From Turnera subulata (taxonomy: Eukaryota; Streptophyta; Magnoliopsida; Malpighiales; Passifloraceae), in assembly GCA_028386065.3 (NCBI GenBank), contig JAKUCV010002323.1, forward strand, positions 25,420-89,419: DNA of 64,000 bases, read 5' to 3'. The position numbers and the translations under genes were made by a program. The notes below the pieces were generated by a model. It was given only the letters and a program-made list of their open reading frames with translations, did not search any database and was not told where the DNA came from. Of the stretch, positions 55,097 through 64,000 are shown in pieces (position 1 is the first letter of the stretch; the number at the start of each line of letters is the position of its first letter).

Positions 55097-58000
55097 TCAG
55101 TTGTTGTTTAGGGGGGGAGGAATATATATTTGGGGGATGCAAGAAATGTTGGGCCAATCTTCCCCTTCCCCTCTTTGGCACCTCCTTTGCAGCACAGGGC
55201 ATCCTCTGATTTCTAGATAGGAAAGGGAGGAGGGCAACCCCTCTTCTGGGATGCACTGCAGCTGCAGGCAATTCGAGATTGTCAAACGGTCTAGAGAGGT
55301 GAGATGGTGAAGCCCATTGTAATCCAGAGATTTTAGATTTTGAAGATTCCGGATGATAATCTCGGAAAGACTAGAAGGCAAAGATATCCTCCCGGGGAAG
55401 CATTCCACATCTTGGATTCTAAGTAACTCCAAGGATAAAAGAGAAGAGAACTTATCCAAATCCCAACACAAGAAAAGACTGCAGCAATCCGCAATGTAAA
55501 GTTTTTGAATTGTAGAAGAAGGCTCAAGTTGTTTTAATAGTTCTTGTCCTTGACAACCAACTAGAGTCAGATTGACAAGGGATGGGAGAGAAAGGTGGTT
55601 GGGAAAGGTCAGCTTGGGACATCCAATTACTTCCAAATCAACAAGGGACGGCAGAGAAAGGTGGTTGAGAAAGGTCAGCTTGCTACACCAGCATAGTTCC
55701 AAATCAATAAGGGATGGGAGGAACAGGTGATTGACTCTCCTCAATTCGTGACATGAGTAAAGTTTTAGATACTCCAGAACAGGGAATGCGCTCCTTCTGC
55801 CTTGCCCCTCTTTATCATCAGATATTTTCCATTCCTCCCATCCTCGCATGTCAAAAATATCCAGGCGTTTGAGAGATTGAAATGGTTGAATTGACATGCA
55901 ACTCCCACTGTAAAACTCAGCCCCCACTGACACCACAGAATCAAAGCCAGATATCCATAGTGTTTCCAAGAATGGCAACTGCCCAACCGGTGGCAAGTAA
56001 GTGCAGTTTCTGCATCCTCTAAGTTCCAAACTTACAAGGTTGGAATAGGAGGAGTCCCCCACCCAATTTGGAAAACTTGTCCCTCTAAATCCTTCAATCA
56101 CAATCCTCTCCACATTTACATGAGGCCACAGACGCTCTAGTAGTAAGCTTACGTCGAGTGAACCGTCTGAGGAGCCAACATCATCATCATCATCATTATT
56201 CTGCCAATAATAAGACAATTCCCGCAGTCCCTTCTTCTCATTCAAATTGGCCCTCACGGCATCTTGCTCATCCACAACATTCTCCAGATTTCGAAGCCAT
56301 ATTCCTCCCCGTAAATTTCGGAGCTCCCCCAACTCTCCAAGCCCAGACCCTCGCTGTTGTTCACCCACATAAAAGTCTGTTAAATTCTGGAGCTTCACCA
56401 GTTTGCCCATCTGTACTGGCATATATTTCAAACCAGTCCCCCCAATTTCAAGATTACATAGGTTGACTAGATTCATCATCTTGAGTGGAAGCTCACCAAG
56501 TCTGCCACACAAATGCAATTTTATAGTCTGCAAATTGTAGAGACCACATATAGATTCAGGAAGCACCTGGATTGGTGTGTCACAAACCTCTAGATGCCTC
56601 AAGTCCTTCAAATTGCCTATTGAATCAGGCAACACTTCTATGCCTGTCTCTATTAGGCTGAAATGCCGTAAGCTCTTCAACTTGCCTATTGAATCAGGCA
56701 ACACAGTGAGTTTGTTGCATTCTTTCAGGATCAATGTTTGCAAGTAGCATAAAATTGCCATGTCTTCTGGCAAACTTTCAATTGATGGCCTCCTCAGTTG
56801 TATAAACCGTAAGTATTTCAATGTTCCGACCAATTCTGACAAAATGTTTCCTGTATCAATACCCTCCTCCATAAAGGAAAACACCAGCACTCGCAAACGC
56901 CCAAGTCTTGACAAAAAATTGAGAGATTGACCAAGCTGATCCTCCACTGAATATATCAAAGTCCGCAAGATCATTGCTCGGGAGAGGCTATTCAATTGGT
57001 GCTCCCCTATATTAGATCCATCTTGTATATAAAACAAATGGCGAGTCTTTCCACTAGCGTCCCGCTTATTAACATCTTCCAAGTTGTAGAAAAATTCTCC
57101 CGCTATAGATTTTGCCAAGTCATTGACCAGATCATGCATAACAAAGATTCTTTCACCATCATAGTCAGTTCCTTGAAAAATAAAAAATGACCTGCTTGAA
57201 AGTTCTTCAAAATACTCATTGCCAATCTCTTCCATCTCTCTCCTTTTATTGGGTTGGACTATGAATCCCTCTGCCATCCATAAGAGCACCAACTCTTGCT
57301 TCCGGAATTTGAAGTCCTTTGGAAAGACAGCACAATAAACAAAACATTGCTTGAGATGGGAGGGAAGATAATGGTAGCTCAATCTCAGAGACGGAATAAT
57401 GTTGCTATTGCGCATATCCCACATATTGCTCTTTAATATGGATTCCCAGTCTTTAGCATTTTTCCTGCGATAGAGTAGACTTCCAAGGGTCCTTGCAGCC
57501 AGAGGCAGGCCTTTGCATTTTCTTGAAATTTTTCTCCCAATTTCTTCCAGCTCTCCATACACATCGCCAATGCCACCATCGAAGGCATGCTGTGCAAACA
57601 CCTTCCAGCAATCATCTTCATTTAATACTTCTAACTGGTGACTTGGAATTGAAGACATGGCTAGCGCCACTTGTTCACTTCGTGTCGTAATGAGGACCTT
57701 ACTTCCTTGTGCAGCAGATGAGAGTGGTGCCAGCAAACCTCTCCAATCGGCATGTTCATTCCAAATGTCATCCAAAACAAGTAAAACCCTTTCCCCTCTT
57801 ACATTCTCCTCTAGCTTAATTTGCAGCAGATTTGGAGTTAATGAATCACATTCGGATACATGGAATTCTTTGAGAATATTTTTGGTCAATTTGAAAATGT
57901 CAGACTCTTCGGAGACACAGACCCATGCTCTATGTTTATCACCAAACTGTTGCTTCACTCGATTATCGTTGTAAACAAGTTGTGCAAGTGTGGTTTTGCC

Positions 58001-58651
58001 TAACCCGCCCATTCCTACTATGGGAATCACATCAGGGTGTTTGCCTTTTGCATCATCAGACAACAACAATCGTATTATGCCTTCTTTTTCGTTGTTCCTG
58101 CCATAAACAACAGGATCAACCAATCGAGAAGTGGTTGTTCTGTCCTGAGATGATGATGGTGATGCATGATCAGGCCTTTTCCCAACTTGCGCCACTAAAC
58201 CTAGTGTATTTGTTTGCTGCAACAGGTCTTCTACTCTATCAAAGATCTCTTCCAATCTAGGTTGAATCTCTCCCATTCCCTTCTTACATAGATTAAGAGA
58301 AGAGAGAAAGTTTCGCACCTGATCTGAGCAGGTTTTTGGACTTCCTGCTTCCACTTCCATCTGTTGTTCAAGGGCTCGGTAGGAAATCTCGTCTAGGAAG
58401 TCATCAGTTTCGTAAGCAATGTCTTTGAGGTCCTCCAACCAGTTCTTCACGGCCGGCGAAGTAATCTGCTTCTCCTCGGCATCCTCGAGCAGCCCACTGA
58501 CAGTGTTCATTCTTGTTTTCAACTTCTTCAGCATCTTATCGTCCAGCTTTCGCTGCTTGAAAAAGTTGACAACCTCTGGAGAAGCCATCTTGTCAAATAG
58601 GACACTAAAGACAGCAGACACAACAGCTCCTGCTACCAAAGCCTCGGCCAT
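55097..58651 (-). CDS. NLR-4: intact CC-NB-ARC-LRR disease-resistance protein (1184 aa)
   Basis: The only complete uninterrupted NLR here; RPP13-like/R13L1-type CNLs detect pathogen effectors inside the cell and trigger immunity. The start MAEALVAGAVV is shared by all copies. Coiled coil is about 1-150, with an EDVID-like YETDDFLDEI at 80-89. NB-ARC: GMGGLGKTT 213-221, LLVLDDIW 290-297, GSKVLITTRS 316-325, GLPLA 381-385, CFVYCAVFP 436-444, MHD 505-507. All key nucleotide-binding motifs look normal. About 25 LRRs follow from about 540 to 1175, ending RRCQRGEGEDWPNISCIPQ and PPPLNNN. It has three LPDSIG-type units and one more CPKLTFPNHLSLPSLV-type unit than its paralogues. It is a single coding exon, with introns only in the UTRs. 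Confidence 0.96.
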   Translation of the reverse strand: MAEALVAGAVVSAVFSVLFDKMASPEVVNFFKQRKLDDKMLKKLKTRMNTVSGLLEDAEEKQITSPAVKNWLEDLKDIAYETDDFLDEISYRALEQQMEVEAGSPKTCSDQVRNFLSSLNLCKKGMGEIQPRLEEIFDRVEDLLQQTNTLGLVAQVGKRPDHASPSSSQDRTTTSRLVDPVVYGRNNEKEGIIRLLLSDDAKGKHPDVIPIVGMGGLGKTTLAQLVYNDNRVKQQFGDKHRAWVCVSEESDIFKLTKNILKEFHVSECDSLTPNLLQIKLEENVRGERVLLVLDDIWNEHADWRGLLAPLSSAAQGSKVLITTRSEQVALAMSSIPSHQLEVLNEDDCWKVFAQHAFDGGIGDVYGELEEIGRKISRKCKGLPLAARTLGSLLYRRKNAKDWESILKSNMWDMRNSNIIPSLRLSYHYLPSHLKQCFVYCAVFPKDFKFRKQELVLLWMAEGFIVQPNKRREMEEIGNEYFEELSSRSFFIFQGTDYDGERIFVMHDLVNDLAKSIAGEFFYNLEDVNKRDASGKTRHLFYIQDGSNIGEHQLNSLSRAMILRTLIYSVEDQLGQSLNFLSRLGRLRVLVFSFMEEGIDTGNILSELVGTLKYLRFIQLRRPSIESLPEDMAILCYLQTLILKECNKLTVLPDSIGKLKSLRHFSLIETGIEVLPDSIGNLKDLRHLEVCDTPIQVLPESICGLYNLQTIKLHLCGRLGELPLKMMNLVNLCNLEIGGTGLKYMPVQMGKLVKLQNLTDFYVGEQQRGSGLGELGELRNLRGGIWLRNLENVVDEQDAVRANLNEKKGLRELSYYWQNNDDDDDVGSSDGSLDVSLLLERLWPHVNVERIVIEGFRGTSFPNWVGDSSYSNLVSLELRGCRNCTYLPPVGQLPFLETLWISGFDSVVSVGAEFYSGSCMSIQPFQSLKRLDIFDMRGWEEWKISDDKEGQGRRSAFPVLEYLKLYSCHELRRVNHLFLPSLIDLELCWCSKLTFLNHLSLPSLVDLEVIGCPKLTFPNHLSLPSLVNLTLVGCQGQELLKQLEPSSTIQKLYIADCCSLFLCWDLDKFSSLLSLELLRIQDVECFPGRISLPSSLSEIIIRNLQNLKSLDYNGLHHLTSLDRLTISNCLQLQCIPEEGLPSSLSYLEIRGCPVLQRRCQRGEGEDWPNISCIPQIYIPPPLNNN

Positions 58652-58675
58652 GACTTTTCTTTTTCAGAAAATTAT

Positions 58676-58760
58676 CTGTCGCGAATGAGAAGAGAACAGG
58701 TTTCAAACACAATCCAACAGACAACAGAGCTTACAGGAAGTTACAAGAAAGTTTTCTTAC
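58676..58760 (-). other. 5'-UTR intron of NLR-4
   Basis: Minus strand: CTTCAG|GTAAGAAAAC (donor at 58760) to TTCGCGACAG|ATAATT (acceptor at 58676), 85 bp, ending 24 bp before the start codon. NLR-3 has the homologous intron. In NLR-1 the donor is mutated and in NLR-2 it is missing. Confidence 0.5.
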
Positions 58761-58898
58761 CTGAAGCACAATTATTCTCGCTGGAGCTTTGTAAAGGAAT
58801 GTACTTTCCTGTGCGTGTTCAGTGTGGGGTTAACTAAATCAGTGGGGGAGGCTTAACCAGTAAAGTATACAAGGAATTACTCGATCGTTATTAATTAC

Positions 58899-58905
58899 TA
58901 TTTAT
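58899..58905 (-). promoter_or_regulatory. TATA-like box of NLR-4
   Basis: ATAAATA on the minus strand, about 248 bp from the start codon, with a CCATTGG/CCAAT-like element just upstream (58922-58930). It is conserved in position among the NLR copies. Confidence 0.4.
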
Positions 58906-59930
58906 GATGTCTCCATTAGTTTTCCAATGGGATGCATAATTAATATTATCCATGCAAAGTGGTGGGTCTCGAATTCAAACGGCAACAAAAGTGTTATATA
59001 TTCCCGAACAAATATACTTAATTTGAAGAATGTTTAATTAATAGACGAAAAGATTGTATATTCCCATCCTGATATGCTCAAACAAAGACAAAAGAAACAA
59101 AAAGTAGAATAAGAAAATTGTTCTTGTTGGACTGGGTGGAAAGAAAGAAATATTTAATCAGTGGTGGTAGCCTGGTACCTGGTAGGTAACAATGGCTTTC
59201 AAGTAGTCACATTGGGTCACTAATGCAATTTTTTTTTTTTGACAGAAATATATTTTATTATTCATTAGCTTTTCATTCAACCGAGAACTGTGAAAACAAA
59301 CTGTAAGAACAAGAGAAAAAAGATAGTTACATTGTGGCCATAATATGAGGAGGTTACAATTCTCGATGGGAGATTTTTGCAAATGAAACACCTTCCGTCT
59401 GAAGTCCAACAGAAGAGCGATGGTTCCACCTCTCCATCATCATCATCGAGGCCTCAAATTCCGCTGCAAGAATAAGAGAGATGGTTAAGTGAAGAAAACC
59501 AAGACTAGTAGCAGAGAACCACAGACTAATATCCAGCAACTGCATGCCATCTAAGGGCAGCACATGTCGTGGCGCAATGGCAAACCACCTTGGCTAGTTC
59601 CAAGGGCTCCACGGAATTAGTAGATCCAGGCATTGGATGGGTTTTTTTTTTTTGAAGGGTTTAAAGTAGTCTCATAAAAAAAAAAAAAGAAAAAACTGGC
59701 TTGCACCATTATGCTTAAATTTGGGAACAGAGGCCTAAAAAGTTACGCAGGCAAAACCATTTCCCAGAACCGTGCTTCCACCATTATGCTTAAATTCGGG
59801 AACGGAAGCCTAGAAGTTACAGACATAAACATTTCTTAGAACCGAAGAAGATGAAGACCATTGCAGAGAACAGAAGCCTAATGGCCGAGAAAGAAATGTA
59901 TGGAAGACATTCAATAGGAAAACAACACAT
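58906..59930. repeat. Duplicated intergenic spacer between NLR-5 and NLR-4
   Basis: 58985-59275 matches the NLR-3 upstream block and the orphan promoter at 16975. 59290-59930 matches 17560-18150. A duplicated motif is present inside ('caccattatgcttaaatt' twice). No gene is supported. Confidence 0.6.
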
Positions 59931-60821
59931 TCTCACTTGAGGTCCACCTCATTTCATTCAGGATAGGAAAGCACACTTATACAGAGAGGTTCATATACAA
60001 TACAGCTTGCAACTGCAATTGGTATACTCTGCTGCTTACACAAAACATGATTGCAGCCTTTGAAATTGTCATCCTAAATCCATCAGAAAACACAATTCGC
60101 ATCATGATAGTTGTATCCTTCAGTATAAAATTCCATCACAGCTTCAAAAGCAACAACCTAATCCTTCCGCAGGAACTGGCTACCTGTTCGCACTTCCAAC
60201 TTAAAAAAAAACAAATGAATTATTAGACTTTAAAAAGAAAAAGGGAAAAAGGATTGTTAGAGAATGATAAAGTGGGTAGGATGCAAGATAAAAAGACCTA
60301 CCTCATCGGCTAATTCTTAAACAATTCGAGGTGTGATCTTCATCTTTGCTGAAGAAAATAGCAGAAAAACATAGTCAGGCACCACACCACTCCAAAGTAG
60401 AAAATTAAGCTCTTAGTTCGAGATACACAATAATAATGGTAATGAATGGAAATCAGAGAAGGGTGGGAAAATTAACAATATTTCTATTAGCAGCGAAATG
60501 CGCAATTGGTTACTCTTTCGCTGTAAGAACATCATTAGCACGCATATATGTGAAGCAGTAATTACTTCCAAACCTGCTTTATCTCACAAATCCAGATAAT
60601 TAAAAGACGGGTTCCGCAAAACCAACAAATAATGCCCTTAAAAGTTCTTATCAGCACCCACATATATATACACCAAACTCAGTCAGGTCTGGTTGATTAG
60701 ATTCTGTCATTCAATATAAATTAGGCCTTTTGTTCTCATCAAAGTAACACAGACTGATTATTTTAAAGAATGGCCGAGAACTTTTAAGCTCTTTTCAAGA
60801 AATCATGTGTGGTGTAAGTAC
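59931..60821 (-). other. NLR-5 3'-UTR exons and introns
   Basis: The stop TAG is immediately followed by a donor (TAG|GTACTT). The second UTR exon lies at about 60305-60370 and the terminal exon at about 59950-60190. It is colinear with the NLR-1 3' region. Confidence 0.5.
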
Positions 60822-63800
60822 CTAGTTGAATGGGGGAGGAATGTATATTTCAGGGATGCGAGAAATCTTGGGCCAATCTTCCCCTTCCCCTCTTTGACAC
60901 CTCCTTTGCACCACAGGACAGTTTATGATCTGCAAAAAGGAAAGGGATGAAGGCAACCCCTCTTCTGGGATGCATTGGAGCTCGGGGCATTCCTGGATCG
61001 ACAATTCTTTGAGAGAGGTGAGATGGTGAAGGCCAATGTAATCCAGAGATTTCAGCTTTAGAAACTCGGAGATGGTAATGCGGGTAAGGCTAGAAGGCAA
61101 AGATATCCTCCCGGGGAAGGATACCACATCTTGGATATCATCCAACTCCAAGGATGAAAGAGAAGACAGCCTATCCAACCCCCAACACATGCGACTTCTG
61201 CAATCCCGAATTATAAGCTTTTGAATTGTAGAAGCAGCCCCAAGTTGTTCTACTAGTTCTTGTAGTCCATGACAAACTATTAGAGTCAGATCCACAAGGG
61301 ACGGGAGAGAAATGTGGTTGGGAAAGGTCAGCCTGGGACATCCTTCTAGTTCCAATCCAACAAGGGATGGAAGGAAAAGGTGATTGACCCTCCTCAATTC
61401 AAGACACCACCTGAGTTTTAGACGCTCTAGAACAGGGAATGCCCTACCTCTGCTGCCTTGTCTCTCATCATCATCAGATATCCATTCCTTCCATCGTGGC
61501 ATGGATTTAATCTCTAGACGTTTGAGGGATGGAAATGGTTGGATTGAAGACGTGCAACTCGCACCGTAAAACTCAGCCCCCACTGACACTACAGATTCAA
61601 ACCGACATATCTCCAGAAATTCTAAGCATGGCAACTGCCCAACCGGTGGCAAGTGAGTGCAGTATTTGCATCCAATAAGACACAAACTCACAAGGTTGGA
61701 ATAGGAGGAGTCCCCTACCCAATTCGGGAAACTTGTACCCGTAAATCCTCTAACCCAAATGGTCTCCACATATACGTGAGGCTGCAGGTGATGTAGTAGT
61801 AGGCTTCCGTCGAGGGAACCATCTGAGGAGTCAACATCATCATCATCTGAGGACTCATCTGAGGAGGAGTAAACATTACTCAGCCACTCATAAGACAATT
61901 CCTGTAGTCCCTTCTTGTCTTTTAAATTGGCCTTCAAGGCATCTTGCTCATCCACAACGTTTACCAAATTTCTAAGCCATAATCTTCCTTGTAAATTTCG
62001 GAGCTCCCCCAACTCTCCAAGCCCAGACCCTCGCTGTTGGTCACCCACAAAAAAATCCGTTAAATTCTGGAGCTTCACCAGTTTGCCCATCTGTACTGGC
62101 ATATATTTCAAACGAGTCCCTCTAATATCAACATGACTTAGGTTGATTAGACACGTCATCTTGTCTGGAAGCTCGACAAGTGCTGTACACTTTTGCAAAT
62201 TTAAAGTCTGCAAATTGTACAGACCACATATCGAGTCGGGAAGCTGTTGGATCGGTATTTCCTCAAGCTCTAGATGCCTCAACTCCTTCAACTTGCCTAT
62301 TGAATCAGGCAACACTTTTATGCGTGAAAATTTTAGGCTGAAATGCCTCAACTCCTTCAACTTGCCTATTGAATCAGGCAACACAGTCAGTTTAGAGCAA
62401 GCTTCCAGGATCAGTGTTTGCAAGTAACATAGACTCGCCACATCTTCTGGCAAACTTTGCATTGATGACCCACTCAGTCGCATAAACCGTAAGTATTTAA
62501 AAGTTGCAACCAATTCTGACAAAGTGCTTGCTGCATCATTATTCTCCTTCACAAAGGAAAAATCTAGCACTCGCAAGCGCCCCAGTCTTAACAAAAAATT
62601 GAACGATTCACCATGCTGATGCCCCACCGAATATATCAAAGTCCGCAAGATCCTAGCTTCGCAGAGGCTCTTCAATTGTTCGAGTGAATTAGATCCGTCT
62701 TGTATATAAAACAAATGGCGAGTCCTTCCACTAGGTTTCTGCTTATCAACATCTTCCACATTGTAGAAAAATTCCCCCGCTATAGATTTTGCCAAGTCAT
62801 TGACCAAGTCATGCATAACAAAGATTCTTGATTCATCAAATCGAGTTCCACGAAAAATAAAAAAAGACCTGCATGCAAGTTTCTCAAAATACTCATTGCC
62901 AATCTCTTCCACATCTCTCCTTTTATCGGGTTGGACTATGAATCCCTCCGCCATCCATAAGAGCACCAGCTGTTCCTTCTTGAATTTGACATCCTTTGGA
63001 AAGATAGCACAGTAAGTAAAACATTGCTTGAGATGGGAAGGAAGATAATGGTAGCTCAATCTCAAAGCCGGAAAAATTTTGTCATTGCGCATCTCCCACA
63101 TATTGCTTTTTAATATTGCAGCCCAGTCTCCAGCATTTTTCTTACAATAGAGTAAACTTCCAAGGGTTCTTGCAGCCAAAGGCAGGCCTCCACATTTTCT
63201 TACAATTTTTCTCCCAATTTCTTCGAATTCTCCACACGCATCGGCAATGCCACCATCAAAGGCATGTTCTGCAAACAACTTCCAGCAATCATCTTCATTT
63301 AAAACTTCTAAGTGGTGACTGGGAATTGAAGACATGCCTAACGCCACTTGTTCACTTCGTGTGGTCATGAGGATCTTACTTCCTCGTGCAGCAGAAGAGA
63401 ATTGTGCCAGCAAACGTTTCCAATCGGTACGTTCATTCCAAATGTCATCCAAAACAAGCAAAATCCTCTCCCCTCTTACTTTCTCCTCTAGCTTATTTTG
63501 CAGCTGATTAGGAGTTAATGAATCACAATCGGATACACCAATTTCTTTGAGGATGTTCTTGGTCACTTTGAAAATGTCAAATTCTTTGGAGACACAGACC
63601 CATGCTCTAATTTTATCAAAGCGTTGCTTCACTTGAATATCGTTGTAAACAAGTTGGGCAAGTGTGGTTTTCCCTACCCCGCCCATTCCGACTATGGGAA
63701 TCACATCCGGGCATTTCCCTTTTGCATTATCCGACAGCAACAATTGTATTATAGCTTCTTTATCACTGTCCCTGCCGTAAACAGTAGGATCAACCAACAG

Positions 63801-64000
63801 AGAAGTGGTTGTTCTCTCATGAGATTGTGATGATGATGCATGATCCGGTGATTTTCCAACTTGCGCCACTAAACCAAGTGTATTTGTTTGTCGCAACAAG
63901 TCTTCTACTCTATCAAAGATTTCTTCCAATCTTGGTTGCATCTCTCCCATTCCCTTCTTACATAGATTAAGAGAAGAGAGAAACTTTCTCACCTGATCTG
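60822..64000 (-). CDS. NLR-5: CC-NB-ARC-LRR disease-resistance protein, partial (N-terminus beyond window)
   Basis: The open frame runs from the right edge (in frame at ...SDQVRKFLSS) to TAG at 60822, about 1058 residues. Comparison with NLR-4 suggests about 110 residues of coiled coil lie outside the window. Visible motifs: GMGGVGKTT (about 102-110 of the visible part), LLVLDDIW, GSKILMTTRSEQ, GGLPLA, CFTYCAIFP, MHD, then LRRs ending RRCQRGEGEDWPKISRIPE and IYIPPPFN. No internal stop or frameshift is seen, so it may be functional. It has three LPDSIG-type units and an acidic Ser/Asp insertion (SSDESSDDDDVDSSDGS) between LRRs, longer than in its paralogues. Its 3' spacer is paralogous to that of NLR-1. 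Confidence 0.93.
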   Translation of the reverse strand, partial: DQVRKFLSSLNLCKKGMGEMQPRLEEIFDRVEDLLRQTNTLGLVAQVGKSPDHASSSQSHERTTTSLLVDPTVYGRDSDKEAIIQLLLSDNAKGKCPDVIPIVGMGGVGKTTLAQLVYNDIQVKQRFDKIRAWVCVSKEFDIFKVTKNILKEIGVSDCDSLTPNQLQNKLEEKVRGERILLVLDDIWNERTDWKRLLAQFSSAARGSKILMTTRSEQVALGMSSIPSHHLEVLNEDDCWKLFAEHAFDGGIADACGEFEEIGRKIVRKCGGLPLAARTLGSLLYCKKNAGDWAAILKSNMWEMRNDKIFPALRLSYHYLPSHLKQCFTYCAIFPKDVKFKKEQLVLLWMAEGFIVQPDKRRDVEEIGNEYFEKLACRSFFIFRGTRFDESRIFVMHDLVNDLAKSIAGEFFYNVEDVDKQKPSGRTRHLFYIQDGSNSLEQLKSLCEARILRTLIYSVGHQHGESFNFLLRLGRLRVLDFSFVKENNDAASTLSELVATFKYLRFMRLSGSSMQSLPEDVASLCYLQTLILEACSKLTVLPDSIGKLKELRHFSLKFSRIKVLPDSIGKLKELRHLELEEIPIQQLPDSICGLYNLQTLNLQKCTALVELPDKMTCLINLSHVDIRGTRLKYMPVQMGKLVKLQNLTDFFVGDQQRGSGLGELGELRNLQGRLWLRNLVNVVDEQDALKANLKDKKGLQELSYEWLSNVYSSSDESSDDDDVDSSDGSLDGSLLLHHLQPHVYVETIWVRGFTGTSFPNWVGDSSYSNLVSLCLIGCKYCTHLPPVGQLPCLEFLEICRFESVVSVGAEFYGASCTSSIQPFPSLKRLEIKSMPRWKEWISDDDERQGSRGRAFPVLERLKLRWCLELRRVNHLFLPSLVGLELEGCPRLTFPNHISLPSLVDLTLIVCHGLQELVEQLGAASTIQKLIIRDCRSRMCWGLDRLSSLSSLELDDIQDVVSFPGRISLPSSLTRITISEFLKLKSLDYIGLHHLTSLKELSIQECPELQCIPEEGLPSSLSFLQIINCPVVQRRCQRGEGEDWPKISRIPEIYIPPPFN

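Noticed and set aside
1..64000. CRISPR arrays, tRNA or rRNA genes, bacterial operons
   Set aside because: None seen; gene structure and mobile elements are those of a plant nuclear genome.

Overview
The window is plant nuclear DNA, most likely from a eudicot. It holds CC-NB-ARC-LRR (CNL) disease-resistance genes of the RPP13-like/R13L1 type, F-box/FBA genes, and plant-style L1, Copia, hAT, Mutator-like (MULE) and SINE elements with target-site duplications. The species cannot be fixed by eye. Nothing bacterial is present (no operons, CRISPR, rRNA or tRNA genes).

Layout. 1-14.7 kb: two tandem copies of an F-box segment, both pseudogenised and both hit by different transposons. Copy A carries a 6.4 kb L1-type LINE (1922-8305). 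Copy B carries a gag-only Copia element (9760-12267) and a small hAT element (14027-14656). A tRNA-type SINE (8732-8925) lies between them. 14.7-39 kb: a minus-strand CNL cluster with three near full-length but broken genes (NLR-1, NLR-2, NLR-3), two C-terminal scraps, several orphan NLR 3'-end modules, one orphan NLR promoter, a long-TIR MULE (24166-25310) and a solo LTR (27795-28273). 40-53.7 kb: a nested transposon stack. A MULE-like element (39998-53712; 9-bp duplication, roughly 100-bp degenerate inverted repeats) was hit by a minus-strand Copia element (40138-50289), which itself contains a 2.8 kb non-coding solo-LTR-like insertion (45527-48330). The MULE carries a chimeric ORF with a LINE endonuclease segment, a 138-bp tandem array whose period preserves reading frame, and an unassigned 95-aa coiled-coil ORF. 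53.7-64 kb: the cluster resumes with NLR-4, the only complete intact CNL (1184 aa), and NLR-5, intact as far as visible but cut by the right edge.

How it fits together. The NLRs are tandem duplicates that share a leader with a 5'-UTR intron, a TATA-like box and a spliced 3'-UTR. Paralogous spacers serve as empty-site controls that support several transposon insertions. Intact CNLs of this type are intracellular immune receptors; here one or two of at least five copies look functional. The least-explained structures are two arrays of short hairpins whose stems show paired changes, one in the 5' internal region of the large Copia element and one in the nested LTR, and the cargo of the large MULE.
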